DNA of 64,000 bases. Source: Synchiropus splendidus (taxonomy: Eukaryota > Chordata > Actinopteri > Syngnathiformes > Callionymidae). The stretch is from assembly GCF_027744825.2 (NCBI RefSeq), contig NC_071348.1, positions 3,540,563 through 3,604,562 on the forward strand. Reading direction: 5' to 3'. The translations under genes and the position numbers were made by a program. Shown in pieces: positions 1 to 12,000 of the stretch (its first letter is position 1; every line of letters starts with the position of its first letter). The notes under the pieces are model-generated. The model saw nothing but the letters and a program-made list of their open reading frames with translations, was not told where the DNA came from and ran no database searches.

Positions 1-1047
1 TGGTGGAAGGCATGAAAAACCCTTTAAAATTAAGCTATCGCCTCATTTTTTCACCATAGTCACATTGAGGTCGATTCACAGTCGTGTTTTAAGTACACGT
101 TATGTTTAATAAAACGTTTGTTTTTTTCCTCACTTTTTTCAACCAGAGCTGGTCACATGACGAATGTGCCAACCTTCCTGTTAAAAGTTGGTTGGGAAAC
201 TGTTCAATGTTAGTAATTCATACTGAATTGTGAAGAAATGAACAGGGCCCTAATATAATACCACGATTGGCCGAGGTAATTCGAGGGCTCAGAATGATGG
301 TGCCGAGTCTGGATCTTGTGGCCAACTAACTGAAATTCTTCAGCAAACCTGGAAGCTCTGACGAATTCTGTCCATTAAAGCTGACCATAAACAGTTGTAG
401 CTTCACATACCTAACATCCATGTGCCTCACAATCAACCCGCTGCTGCTGGCATCTTCCATGTTCGTGCACGTGTCATCAGATCAACGCTATGAGCACATG
501 CTGTCCTGGTTAGCAATGTCACTTTCCTGACGCCACCAAAAATGGCCACTGATGGTGTAGTAAGTCATGTAGAGTGATGGAGCACAGCGGGACAATTGAT
601 GGGATTAAGGTATTGAGTTTCACAACAGGCGCCAGTGATGGTCCAGACTTAAGAAGAGCTCTGATGCTGCCGAGAATGAAGTGTGGAGCGCATGCCGTGC
701 GGATGAGTCACTGCGACATGTGTGTAAATATAACAGCAGATCAGTGCTATTCATTACCTCTACAGAAAACATCACCAGAAATTGTTTCACAATCGTTCTT
801 TTAATCACCCATTGACAACAGAATCCATAATCAAAAGAACAATTTGGTAGAAAATGTCACTCATTTAAAAGCAAAAACAGTAGATCATCTGCCAATTTAA
901 TTGCTCAACTCATAACATACAAGGCTGAACAACATTCTTAAAACAACATGAACATGTAACTGTTCCAGGATTCAAGAAACATTCTAGCAATATCATGTTT
1001 AAAGGAAGAGAAGACAAAATATCTACAATGGAATCAGGAACACAGCC
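1..1047. other. psenen 3' flank and edge of window
   Basis: No gene can be assembled here with confidence. On the minus strand the psenen 3' UTR should begin at 1047. The variant poly(A) signal ATTAAA (minus strand) at 896-901 is a possible end. An exon-like stretch at 411-460 (minus) has an ATG in good context, 16 codons and a GT donor, but I recognise no protein family in it. Confidence 0.4.
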
Positions 1048-2244
1048 TCATGGAATACCAAGTGGGATTGTAAACGATATGTAGTCTCCTGTTGCGCCCC
1101 ACTCTGCCCTGTAGTGTTGGTAAATGGTGATCCATGTGGTGAGAACCGCTACCCACAGGAGCACTCCCAGTGCCGAGCGCTTCACATCTATAGGAGAATG
1201 AACAGAAAATAATGACTGAAAGGGCTTGTCGGTAATAAAACAGGCTTAAAATACTGGCTGCATAACACACGGTTATCTCACCACCTATTCTTGTTATTCT
1301 TCTACAGGTTGAGGCATTATGAGCGGGAGGGGTGGCTTCTATGAATAGTGTAGGCTTCAGAGCTGTCAGTGCTGCCTCACAATACACTTGTATGACCGTT
1401 ACCATAATGTTGATGTTGTTTTTAAGACGCCATGTTTCACAGGTCAACGGTCATACAGAGCTGGGGTCCAGTTACACAAGGGACATTTCTGCGTGTGCGG
1501 AAATTATGTAATTGGCGCCACCGTGAGAGGTACACATTTGGCATGAGAGGCATTCGGAGGGTTCAGAGTGCTAGATCAAGGAAACCTTTTGTATTAATAG
1601 CTGGGTGATTCAACCACAGGTGTCGAGGTTGTATTGTTTGAACCTCTTATAAATAGTTTATCAGTGACAGTGACCTAATCTTTGTTATTAAATACTACAC
1701 AAGAGATCACTCCGCTGAGACAGAGGTTATATTTATGCTGTTTCTATCCTGGTTACTTTTGATACAAGGCTTTTACATAGAACACAGTGGGAAGTCCCTA
1801 CAACCTGATAAAGGTTAGGCACCTTACAACACATTTTAATGTACACTGCATCACATTTAAGCGTATATAAGAAAGCAAACAGCTTACTACTTACAACTCT
1901 TTATCTGGAGTTGCTCCGTGTAGGCAGGTTTTACAAAGGCCTCTTTGAAAAACCACACCACATTTACAAGCCAGAGAAATGGCAGAAAAGCAAATCCACC
2001 TGTGTATGTAACAAAAACAGAAGGTGTTGTTTATAAATACATTTCCAAACACAACACTAGCAGCCAAAAGGCTTGAGAAAGCCCCACGAACAGATCTAAT
2101 TTCCCTCTGTACAATTTTCTGCCACATAAATGTGTCGCAAAGGACTTCATATTTCAGTATCCCCATGGTTTATGTGGACCTACCTAAATAATATTTCCTG
2201 CAGAGGCCAAGTTTCTCCTCGTTTGGTAGACGCTCCAGATTCAT
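1048..2244 (-). CDS. psenen: Presenilin enhancer 2 (PEN-2), gamma-secretase subunit
   Basis: Three coding exons join in phase: 2244-2184, 1999-1895 and 1187-1048. They give 306 nt and 101 residues, exactly the human PEN-2 length. The product starts [20 protein letters not shown], continues through the hydrophobic [13 protein letters not shown] segment, and ends with a second hydrophobic stretch (WITIYQHYR) and the family's conserved C terminus [12 protein letters not shown]. In the known family, PEN-2 is a small multi-spanning membrane protein. It joins presenilin, nicastrin and APH-1 in gamma-secretase, stabilises the complex and promotes presenilin endoproteolysis; the DYLSF-type tail is needed for assembly. 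Splice sites are canonical (GT donors after 2184 and 1895; AG acceptors before 1999 and 1187). The gene is head to head with kmt2b, about 855 bp between start codons. Identity is very secure; UTR limits are not. Confidence 0.97.
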
Positions 2245-3099
2245 GCTGTCTCCAATCGGTGTTCACTCACAAACCTGTGTCGAGATGAAAAGTGACACAA
2301 GATACATCTTTAACCAAAGGATTGGTACTCTTAGGAACGGCAGTGATTATATGTAAATGTGCATGGATGTTAGATGAGTCACAGTCGTCGTCATATGACA
2401 TGCTAGTTAGCGCGCAGTTAGCCTCGGGACAAATGCAGTCGATGGATACGAAAAACGAACTTAAATAGAGGGGCAATTACCCGCTGCATTTTCGTTCATG
2501 AATACCAAACGGTGAAACTCAAAGTTTACCTGTCGAGGCCTGATCTCAGCAACTAGATGGAAACAAAACAAATGAACACTCAGTACTTCCTCTTTCCCCG
2601 ATTCTACTTCGTGGTGCCTGTCGCTGACTGGTGTTAAGATGATAGCGCCCTCATTTGGTAGCATGAGAGAATACAGGCAGCAATACCTGTAACGTGAAGA
2701 ATCTAGTTGAAAATAAGAACAATACACTGTGAAGGAAATCACGAATGTGTTTTGGTTTTAAATGCATTTTATCGAACATCGTTTTTTTTAAATTTTATTT
2801 GCTAATGTTATTTGACTTGATGTTGCGCTTCCAATTTATGGGAAAGAATGGGGTGTCCCACACTACCTTGTCTTTGAATGGTTCTTTGTTTTAATTATTT
2901 ATCGACTATTTACACTGCAGATTTTCTCGGAAGGCGTGTATCTAGAAAGCAGAGCGACCTCTGGCCACCACACTCGCGTCACCCAGACGGAAACTCACTT
3001 TCCCATACGCCATTGCGGCTCCCCCTCCCATCTCGCGCCTTCCCTCTTGTCTCCCCTCGCTGGAGCTGCTAGCCTTCGCTGTGTGTTGTTGTTGAAGCA
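2245..3099. promoter_or_regulatory. Divergent psenen / kmt2b promoter region
   Basis: The 855 bp between the two start codons must hold both promoters and both 5' UTRs. The part next to kmt2b (about 2950-3099) is rich in C and CpG and contains a GCCATTGCGGC segment resembling a YY1-type initiator; there is no clear TATA box. The part next to psenen contains a plausible minus-strand 5' UTR splice donor near 2275. Transcription start sites cannot be fixed from sequence alone. Confidence 0.6.
2638..2655 (-). promoter_or_regulatory. CTCF-like motif
   Basis: Read on the minus strand the segment contains GAGGGCGCTATC, the well-conserved right half of the vertebrate CTCF motif. It lies between the psenen and kmt2b start codons. 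The left half (ACCAAAT) fits poorly, so occupancy is uncertain. Confidence 0.3.
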
Positions 3100-6000
3100 A
3101 TGATGGCGGCAGCGGGATGCGGATCAGCAACCGCGGCTGCCGGAGGAGGCCAAGGTGGAACCGCTGCGGCCAGAGGTCGTTTCCCCGGTCGGCCTTGGTC
3201 GTCTCGAAGTCGTTTGCGTTCCGAGAAGCGGTGGCAACTCGGACGATCAGGCTTAGAAGCTGATGATGTGACTAACGGAGGGCCTAGGCCCGCAAACCTG
3301 GTCCTGTCGTTAAACGAAGACCAGTCTCACTTGCGCTTACTAGGCATAGAAGCGAGCCACAAGATCCTCGGCCAGGCTGGATATAGCTCTAGTGGGAGTG
3401 AAGAGGTGAGGACCCAAACCGACCAAGGAGTTAGTATCTTCTTTCATTTTTTTATTTTGTGTGTGTGAGCGGTGTGACTGCTTTACCGGAGCTCCATGGA
3501 GAAATGTCAACATCCCACTGCTAGCCTGCCTTTAGCTTTGGATGCTAACTGAGATTTGTGTGACATTTAAAGTCTCTCCACAAATTCCTGCATGCCAAGC
3601 AGACTATCCAAACGAACAGTTAACTGCCTTCCACACCTTTAACACAGACTTTAAAGTCCCCAAAGAGTCAATATAATAAGTTGTTTTATAAAAGTTGCTA
3701 AGTGAGTTCGCCAATTTGTAAACAGTCATCGGGCCGACACAAAGAACGGGAAGGTTAGCTTCTTCACTGCAGCTAGCTTTGCACCGTTCCTACTGTTTAA
3801 TGCCTTATTATCGTCTTTAAAAATGTTAAATAGTGTTACAATATATTTTTTACTTTAATGTTCAGTTCCGCTTCAATTATTAACACGGTGCAACTTCTGT
3901 ATAGTGCACAGCTAAAGCTGCAAAACACGACCGTTCAAGTGTTTCTCATACTTCTTTACTCTATGTTGAACAGATAATTACATTTTATAACGTCTAAATG
4001 TTTTGTTTTAGATCTACGTGTAAACACGCTTTGCTCTCCGTAGTGTGCATGGCTGTTTGCGTTCATTCATTCATCGTCGGGGTCATGATTTGGTTTCCAA
4101 ACTTAACTTGCTGCTATAATAATGCGGTAATAAGAAAAGCCTTTAAACAGTAAATCTTGACTTACATTAAAAATAATTTAAAATTAAAACAAATATTGCA
4201 TCAGTGACCCTACTGTTTGAATGGGAATGACATCATTCATTATTTACATTTTTTAAATTTCATATCGTGTGCATGGCTATTAGTTTCGTTTTTGAAACCT
4301 TTTTCCAATGTGTTCCATTGTGCTCTGTGATTTGTTCTGTCAGTATCTTGAGGCATGATATAACACGACCAGTGTTTGGCGCCACCTTCTCCTTCATGTT
4401 TTCTTTGTTTTTACTGCCTATTACATGGTAGAAACATGCTGAAGACATCAATTATATGAAGCAGGAAATAACTTAAAAATGTTTGATATTTTAGATGAAG
4501 TAGACACCGTTGCTTTGTTTGCAGCTGAAAACCCTTGGCCTTCTGAATGAGCTTCATGATGTAGTCACCTGTTGGAAAACCATCTCAGGTGATAAGCTCA
4601 TGGAGAATACCAAGAGTGTGAAAAGCAGCGATTAAAAAAAATACCAACTAAATTTTGAATAATTTCTATTTGATTCCATTTGTGTTCATTCATAGCTTTG
4701 ATGCCTTCAGTCATGAAACCATTAAATGGGAAGGTGTGTCCGAACCTTTGACTGGTAGTGTAACTACCAAGATTGCAGGAATGAACCAAGTGGGAATGGT
4801 GTGTTCATGTCTTTCTTTCCATTTTGCTTGTTATGATTTATTTGTTCCTTTGTGTGTTTTTCTTTGGATTTGTTCTGTCATCATCATACACTTGTAACAC
4901 TTGTGAAGGTGTGCCTAGACTATTCTGAAATATTCCTGCTCCGCGCTAATCAAAAGGAGAAATATGGAAGCGTATATAGGCTCATGGTGATCAGTGGCAT
5001 CCATAAAAACCAACTGCCCTACCTGAAATAGTTGAATAAAGTGATGTACCGTAGTAATCTCATGGAGGTTATTGTCTGGCCATTTGAGCTTAGGATGTTT
5101 CCATTAGAACTTGACCTGGGATTGTAAGCAAGCAGTCCGGACCAATTCATCACATTTCCTTTACACACAATGATGCTCTTGGTAGAAGACAAGGCAGACC
5201 ACTGGCACTCATGAACTACTACTACAATCAGATGTAGGACACGCTTTGATGTGCTCTAACTAGGAATCAGAGCCTGAATTGGATTTCACTAATTTAGAAT
5301 ATTTTGCCAGTCTTCACTTCTCTCATATGTTGTTGAGCCTTGGTCCCCCGTTTACCTGCAGCTGGTTTAGGATTTTTACCACGAGAAACGACACAAGGAA
5401 CATTCATTGGTAATGGCTTGTTTTCACTTTCAGGGGGATGTCTTCAGAGGATTCGCAGCAGTGAGGAAAAGGTCCAAAGGATCTATTATGCCTCGACAAA
5501 ACACTTCCAAAGGTAATGTGCAGCACTTCTCTCAATTTTACTTCCAGGAATAATGAACGTTTAAAACGTGTTTACATCTTTTTGTTATTACTCAACTCTG
5601 TATCTGAGTGTTGGCAAAAAGGAACTGATCAATGATGAATTCAGTACTTGAAACTGAAAGTTCAGCCAGATAGACCTTTATAACCCTGAGCATCTGTACA
5701 TCCCTGTTGACATAGATGACTGGCTGTTTGTTGCGCTTTACACTCAGTAAATCAGTATGTAAGAAAAGCTTGAGTTTTCTGTGTGGATCTTATTTTAATT
5801 CTTAAAATATGATAACTATCTACCACAATGTTGGCAGTGATTAATTTGTTGGTGAATCCAAACCTCTGCCCTAAAGATGAGCAATTTTTTGAATATATTT
5901 TTTATTATTATTATTTTTGACAACAATTTCCCATGCAGTTTACAGTCGATGTGGGGGGAGTATAGTACAGTAGTTTAAAATATTTTGTTTGTTTATAAAC

Positions 6001-9000
6001 TTCAATTCATATCACTGCTGGAGACTGTGATGATAAATTTATTGTGTATTTTGCATGTTCATATGTTAAAATGTTAATCTAATGAATGCATTTTCAGGTG
6101 TTGCTGTCAACAAGAGGACAAAACAGCAAAGTCAGAAGCTCCAACTTGCCACTCCTGCAGAGGAGGAAGCGGTATCTACACCTGGAGCTGAGAAAGATGC
6201 TGATTCTATTCAGGACTCTCTTGTGCTACCTCCTCAAGAGGAGTCTGCAAAGGATCTCAAGAAAGGATCGAAGGAGAAAAACACAGAACAGCAGCTGAGC
6301 AAAAGCATAGAATCAGCAGCAGCACCAAGGATTACGATTAAATTGGTGGCAAAGAAGAAAATAAAAACCGTAAAAGCACCTCATCAAATGACCACTAAGA
6401 AGTTGAAAGTAAAAGGAATTCAGGATCAGCCTAAAGCCAAGGACATTCAGGGTGACGAGATCTCAAGTGTGCATGTTAAGTTAAAAACTGAACCTCATGG
6501 GGATGTACAAGACATCGAAGACAAAGGAGGGGGGAGTTTACCTGCCAGACGGCGTGGAAGATCTGCTTCAAAAGCATCAGAGCACGACTGCCAATCTAGC
6601 GCCAAAGTTGGGGCTAATGACCAAAAAAGGAAAGCAGGAAAATCCAGACGTCATCATGCCGCGAAAGAGATTGAGACAGTTGAGTCAAATGCCACCGCAA
6701 AGCAATTCAAGCACAAGCAAACTGTGACAGAGCAAGGTCCTGCCATGACTCAAAAGGTAATCCGTAGGAGAAAAAGGAACGCCAGCCGAGCATCTCAAGC
6801 ATTGCCAATTGCTGCAGCAGAATCAGATGTTGCTGAAACAAAACCAGAGATATCGGTAAAATCTGTCCGGGCTAAACGGTTGGTGAAAAATGAAAACAGA
6901 AGACAAAGCAGCCGACTAAATAAGGATGCTCCGGTGGCAGGAAACAGCAGCGCATTATCGACAGAGGCTGATAGTGTGGCTGTGCAGCCTAAAAACAGTG
7001 TGGCTTTAAGTGAGGAATTGAGGGTCCCAAGTTTGAAGTTGATAAAGATTAGAAACCCAAAGTATGATGCGCAGTCCAATGGGAAGAAATCGACACGAAA
7101 GAAAAAGAGGAAAAAATTTATATGGACTTTAACGTTAGTGAAAATCGGTCCATCGCAGAAGGAGAAATGTCCTGTCATAAAAACAGAGCGGACTGAAAAT
7201 GAACCAAATTTGTTTGATGGAAAAGAATTGAGTTTGCCCGAACCGTTTCAACATTCTGCTCAGAAAAGTGATGAGAGTCAAGTAATGCCTGGCATCAAAG
7301 AGTCGGCAGAGGAAGAGCCACCTTCAGTAGTGGAAGACGAAGGTGAAAACAAATCCCCACCTCAAGTTTCTGACAAAGTTGTACCTCCTCTTCAAATCAA
7401 AAAGGTCTCGTCTCCTCGCAAACGCAAAAGCTCCAAACCATCCTTTTTAGTTCAACAAGTTGCTCCTGTGCCTGAGAAGACAGAGGATCTTATTGATGGT
7501 GTAGGTGAAGAGAAGGCAGTTCTAGAAGAAGTGGTGGTTAAGTCACCATGTAAGAAAGAAAAAGCGGTTAAATCACCACGTGCGGTTTCTAGCACTGCAC
7601 CAATAAGGATGCTGAGAAGTAAAATCCCAAGTGTTGATTTACCACAAACTGAGTTGGTCAGCAGGAAGCGAAGGACGTCAAAGAAGCAGAAATTAAAATC
7701 AGTCTCACCAGAGGTGGACGTCCCACAGGTCGCTTTTGATAACTCAGCTCCCATGTTATCAGATTCTGCATCCCCTGTTCTTCCAGGAAACTCCTCACAG
7801 ACAACGAATACTGAAGCCTTAGAACTTCCTGCTGCTGAGTCCGATGTGCTCATTGATGATCCCTTGATGGTGCCAAATGAAGTTTTGTCAGAAAAAGAGG
7901 ATATTGAAGTGAAATCTCAGCTTGTGGAGGTGAAAGACCTGCCTGTGCCTTCGAAATCGAAACCTAAAATTTCTCGGAACGTTAAGTTAAGAAGAAAGAG
8001 GTTTGCTAAAAGGAAAAAACTGTCGGTTCCATATCAGAAGTCAGCCAAAGTCATGTCTGCCATGGTTGAATCCAGTATTTTGGACCGAAAGACAGACGAG
8101 GAAGCTCTAGCTGCAGAGGGGAATCAGGCTGACCCAATTGAAATGAGCTTGCCTGAGACTGCACAGGGTGCTGAGCAGGTGCAACTCCAAGCGGAACAGA
8201 TTGAGCCCCAAAAGGAGCGATCACTGAAAGAGCAGATCCACATCCCTACAGAGCAGATCCCTCCCCCAGAACAGACAATCCACCCCTCTGATCAGGTGGT
8301 CCACCCCCCTGAAGAGCAGATCCACCCCTCAGAGGAACAAATCCATCCTCCAGAGGAACAGATCCACCCCCCAGAAGAGCTTATGGCTCCTCCGGAAATA
8401 CAGAGCCACCCCCCAGAAAAGCAAACCCGTCCCCCAGAGAAAGAGATCCTTCCCCAGGTGAAAGAGGAACCTGACATACAGCTAATAGACAAACCCCAAA
8501 CCCTGGTCTTAGATAGTGACCCCACAGAACTGTGCTCATTGAACAAATCTGCCAAAAAAGGACGAAAAAAGCGCAAGACTTTGATTGGCCAACGCCAAAA
8601 ACACAGACATCGGAGCCGAGATGGGAAATTTGCTCCACTAAGGCCAGCACCCAGTCAGGGAGAAGGGGAGGAAGACTGTTCGATTTCCACCCTGCCAGAA
8701 GCAACTGAAAGCCCCGGTCTTATTGGCGTAAATAAAAAGTACAAAAAGAAGGAGCTGGGAATTTTATCGAAAAGGCCAAAACCGCCATCAAAACTTATAT
8801 CCAAACTCCTGGAACTGGAGCTCAACCAGGAAGGATTGAAACAAGAAGAGACAGACACGTTAGTTGATGGAACTAGAGTCTCAGATGCACAACCTGGTAA
8901 ATCAAAGTTCATCAAGAACATCAAGCACTTCATCATGCCTGTGGTGAGTGCCAGATCGTCTCGAGTGATTAAGACCCCGCAAAGATTCATGGATGATATT

Positions 9001-12000
9001 GGAATGTCCGTATTACCTCGGAGAAACTCTCCAAAGAAAGGTTTGCAACTGGGTCTGCAGATACGGCCGGGTAAGAAACAAGATGAGGAGACGCCATCTT
9101 GGGACCGAGCGATCTCGCCAATCCTGCCCATTGATGAGGAGGAATTGTTGCGAGAGGCCGATTTGGACGTTGACATTTTTTCAGCACATGACCTGGACGA
9201 TGGCACTGATTTGGCCGACAGCTTGTTTTCTGAAACAAAAACAGATGAAGATGATCTGAGGAGGAATCCCTTGAAGAACTCGGCCTTCAAGTGGACTTTG
9301 TCGGATGACTCTTGTGAGGAATTGTTTACACTGGACAAAACTGAGGACAAATGTGATCTGTTTTTATCATCGCTTGATAAACCTACAGAATGTCAATCTA
9401 CTGACTTCGCTGATGCCCAGAAGAAGAAGACTTCCCCCAAGATAAACAAATCAACTCGGATTCATTTCTATCAAAAGTTAAAGTCGCAACAAGCAGGGCT
9501 TCTGAAAATGAAAAACACAACAGAGAAGGAGAGCGTAAGCAAACCCCCTCAGCCTCCAATCGATCTTGCTGAAGGACTTGATGATGAGGTGATGAGCATT
9601 AGTCTCAGACATCGCAATTCCAGTGCAGAGAAGAGCAAGTCAAAGCTGAAGATAGAAGACCTCAACACTCCTGGAGTAGTTAGAAAAGTGTCCGTGTCTG
9701 TTCGGAATACAACCCCTAAATCCCTTACAATTGACGACCAAGTGAGTGTAAAGGAGAAAGACATTCATCGTGCCTCAGGTAAACAAGTCTGGATTAAAAT
9801 ATCACCTTTGATACTTTTTACCAGGCCCTCCAGATAGTTGGCTTACTAGCTTCTCATTATGTTCACAGGAGAACTTAAGTCAAAAAAGAAGACGAGTTCA
9901 GAAGAAGGCGATGGCCCGGAAGCGGCTGAAAAGGGAGCCGCTCAAAGGTCACGTCTTACTGGTGCAAATAAAAGAATGTTGAATCTGCTCAGGAAAGCCA
10001 AGGTGCAGCTCATGAAAATCGACCAGCAGAAACAGCTCAAGTCGTCTGGGGTAAGATGTTACTCCTGACGTAAGACCGTCGCTTCACACGTGCCGTTGAC
10101 AGGGTGTTAAAGGTGGTCAGAGGATTATGAACAAACTCCCTCCTAATCCCATATATTTTAATTTGATGTAGAGTGTTTCGGAGGTCATATTTGAGTTGAC
10201 GTCATATCAGACACCGATAAATGGTCCTCACAGTTTTCAGCCAGCACATTATTATTATTTTATTCTCTCTCCGTTCGTATAATCATCAATGACTTTAACT
10301 TAACAGTTGATATGGAGCAAGGTGAGGACAGGAAAGAGGCATGGACAGAAAGGAGGATGATGGTAGGAAGAAGGAAGCAGCCGACTGGTGTCAGCTGGGC
10401 GAAGTTGTGCTGACAACTTTTCGGCAGGTGGGAGGAGAGACAGAAACTGTTTCAGAAAGTCAATAGATTAAGAGGAAAGTGGGGATCATAGCCATGATTG
10501 ATAGTAAAAATGAAGCACCCACACCATCTAAATGCAGCGTATGTTGATTGTTTGTGCTGCTGATTATATTTCCATTTCAACATACTCAGAAGTTCCTTCC
10601 TCACATCCTTATTTTCTCTTCCCAGTTGTTGTCTGGTCCCAGTTTAGCCCGCTCCAGAGATGCAGCCTCAAAGAAACAGAAGAAGAATCGACGGAAGCAG
10701 CCAGGTTCTGAAGTGGTTGTCAAAACAGAACCACCTCAAGGGCAAGTAAGTGTTGAATTGCCCTCGAGAATGTTCACTCAAAACTAAAATCTTGAATCTT
10801 GTCTCCAGCCGCAGGTCATCTCTCCTCTGTGCCAGGAGTTTCGTCAAGCTGGAGGTCCCAGAATAAAGCATGTTTGCCGTGCTGCATCTGTGGTGCTGGG
10901 GCAGCCCAGAGCTTTGGTACCAGATGACATTCCCAGGCTCAGTGCCTTGCCTCTTCATGAAAGATCTGGAATATCCCCATCAGCTGTCTCGAAAGGTAAA
11001 TGGTGGTGTGATCTGTCGGGATTTGTTCTGATTGAAAATACACTGTAGCATGTCAGGAATCCTGTCGATCACAGCAGTTTCAATCTCTTCCAGGGACTGG
11101 GCATGTTTCATTCATGCCAACACTTGTTGTCTTCACGTGATTGTTGTGTCTGGCTGTGTGCTGAATGCAGAATGTCTTATAGCCCTGTAGCCTTCTCAGG
11201 GTTTGTGTTTGTAGCTTCACTGCAGCTTCACTTCTACAGTCCCTATTGTAAAGACTGTTTCAGTATCATATCTCAGTGACCCGTAGCAATTCCAGGAAGT
11301 GTCATATTCACCATGTACCAGACAAGGACAGCTCAAGATCTGATGCTTGTTGCTGGTTTACTGTTATCCTCTGCAGACATCGGCTCTCCCTCAGAGTCAG
11401 ATAGCCCTGAGCAATCTGATCTAAAGGTCACCAAGGTCAAGAAGTCATCCAGCTTTATGAAACGAAAGGGACTTGGACCATTCGGGTATCGCTCTCGGAG
11501 GTGTGGCATTTGCAAAGGTTGCAATCATGAAGATGACTGTGGAAGGTGCATTAACTGTCTCGACAAGCCGAAGTTTGGGGGTCCAAATACTAAACGGCAG
11601 TGCTGCGTGTAAGTGATCACCCTTATTGATTGTCATTTTGACTGTCGATTGTGATGATTATGATGAGTTTTTGAATTTTTGTCGTTAAGGTATAAGAGAT
11701 GTGATCAGATTGAGGAGAGGAAAGCACGGCGGCTAAGCGGAAGGATGGCCCCCAAAGGTATTAGAAATCTTGACTTCATTTCGTCTGGAGGTGTGAATTG
11801 CGCTGCCGCTCATGTGTTCCCTCTCATCTTGTGTTAGGATCCTTGAAACGACGGCGGTCTTCTCTCAGTGGTGGGTATTCAAGTAATGATGAAGAGCTTG
11901 ACGGTGGTGCAGACTCGCCATCAGGACTGCAAGGGGACAGTGATAGTCCCTCAGTGCGGAAGCAGCCAAAGCGGGTTGTGAAACCACGTGTATATTTTGA

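Larger units (their letters stand above)
3100..9778 (+). other. kmt2b: kmt2b exons 1-3: N terminus with menin-binding motif
   Basis: Exon 1 is 3100-3405, exon 2 is 5434-5512 and exon 3 is 6098-9778 (3,681 nt). Exon 1 encodes an Ala/Gly-rich start and RGRFPGRPW, which matches the high-affinity menin-binding motif of MLL proteins. Exon 3 encodes about 1,227 mostly disordered residues with many Lys/Arg clusters (for example [25 protein letters not shown]), consistent with DNA or nuclear targeting, plus a Pro/Glu repeat. Near its end is a block strongly conserved in MLL1/MLL2, [17 protein letters not shown] (residues about 1073-1089). I saw no canonical RGRP AT-hook. Exon 3 is far longer than the matching part of mammalian KMT2B. 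Confidence 0.9.

Noticed and set aside
1034..1447. 137-codon minus-strand ORF
   Set aside because: It reads through psenen exon 3 in the wrong frame; the correct frame gives PEN-2.
8655..9350. 231-codon minus-strand ORF
   Set aside because: It is the antisense shadow of kmt2b exon 3; Ser-rich composition reflects reversed Lys/Glu/Asp codons.
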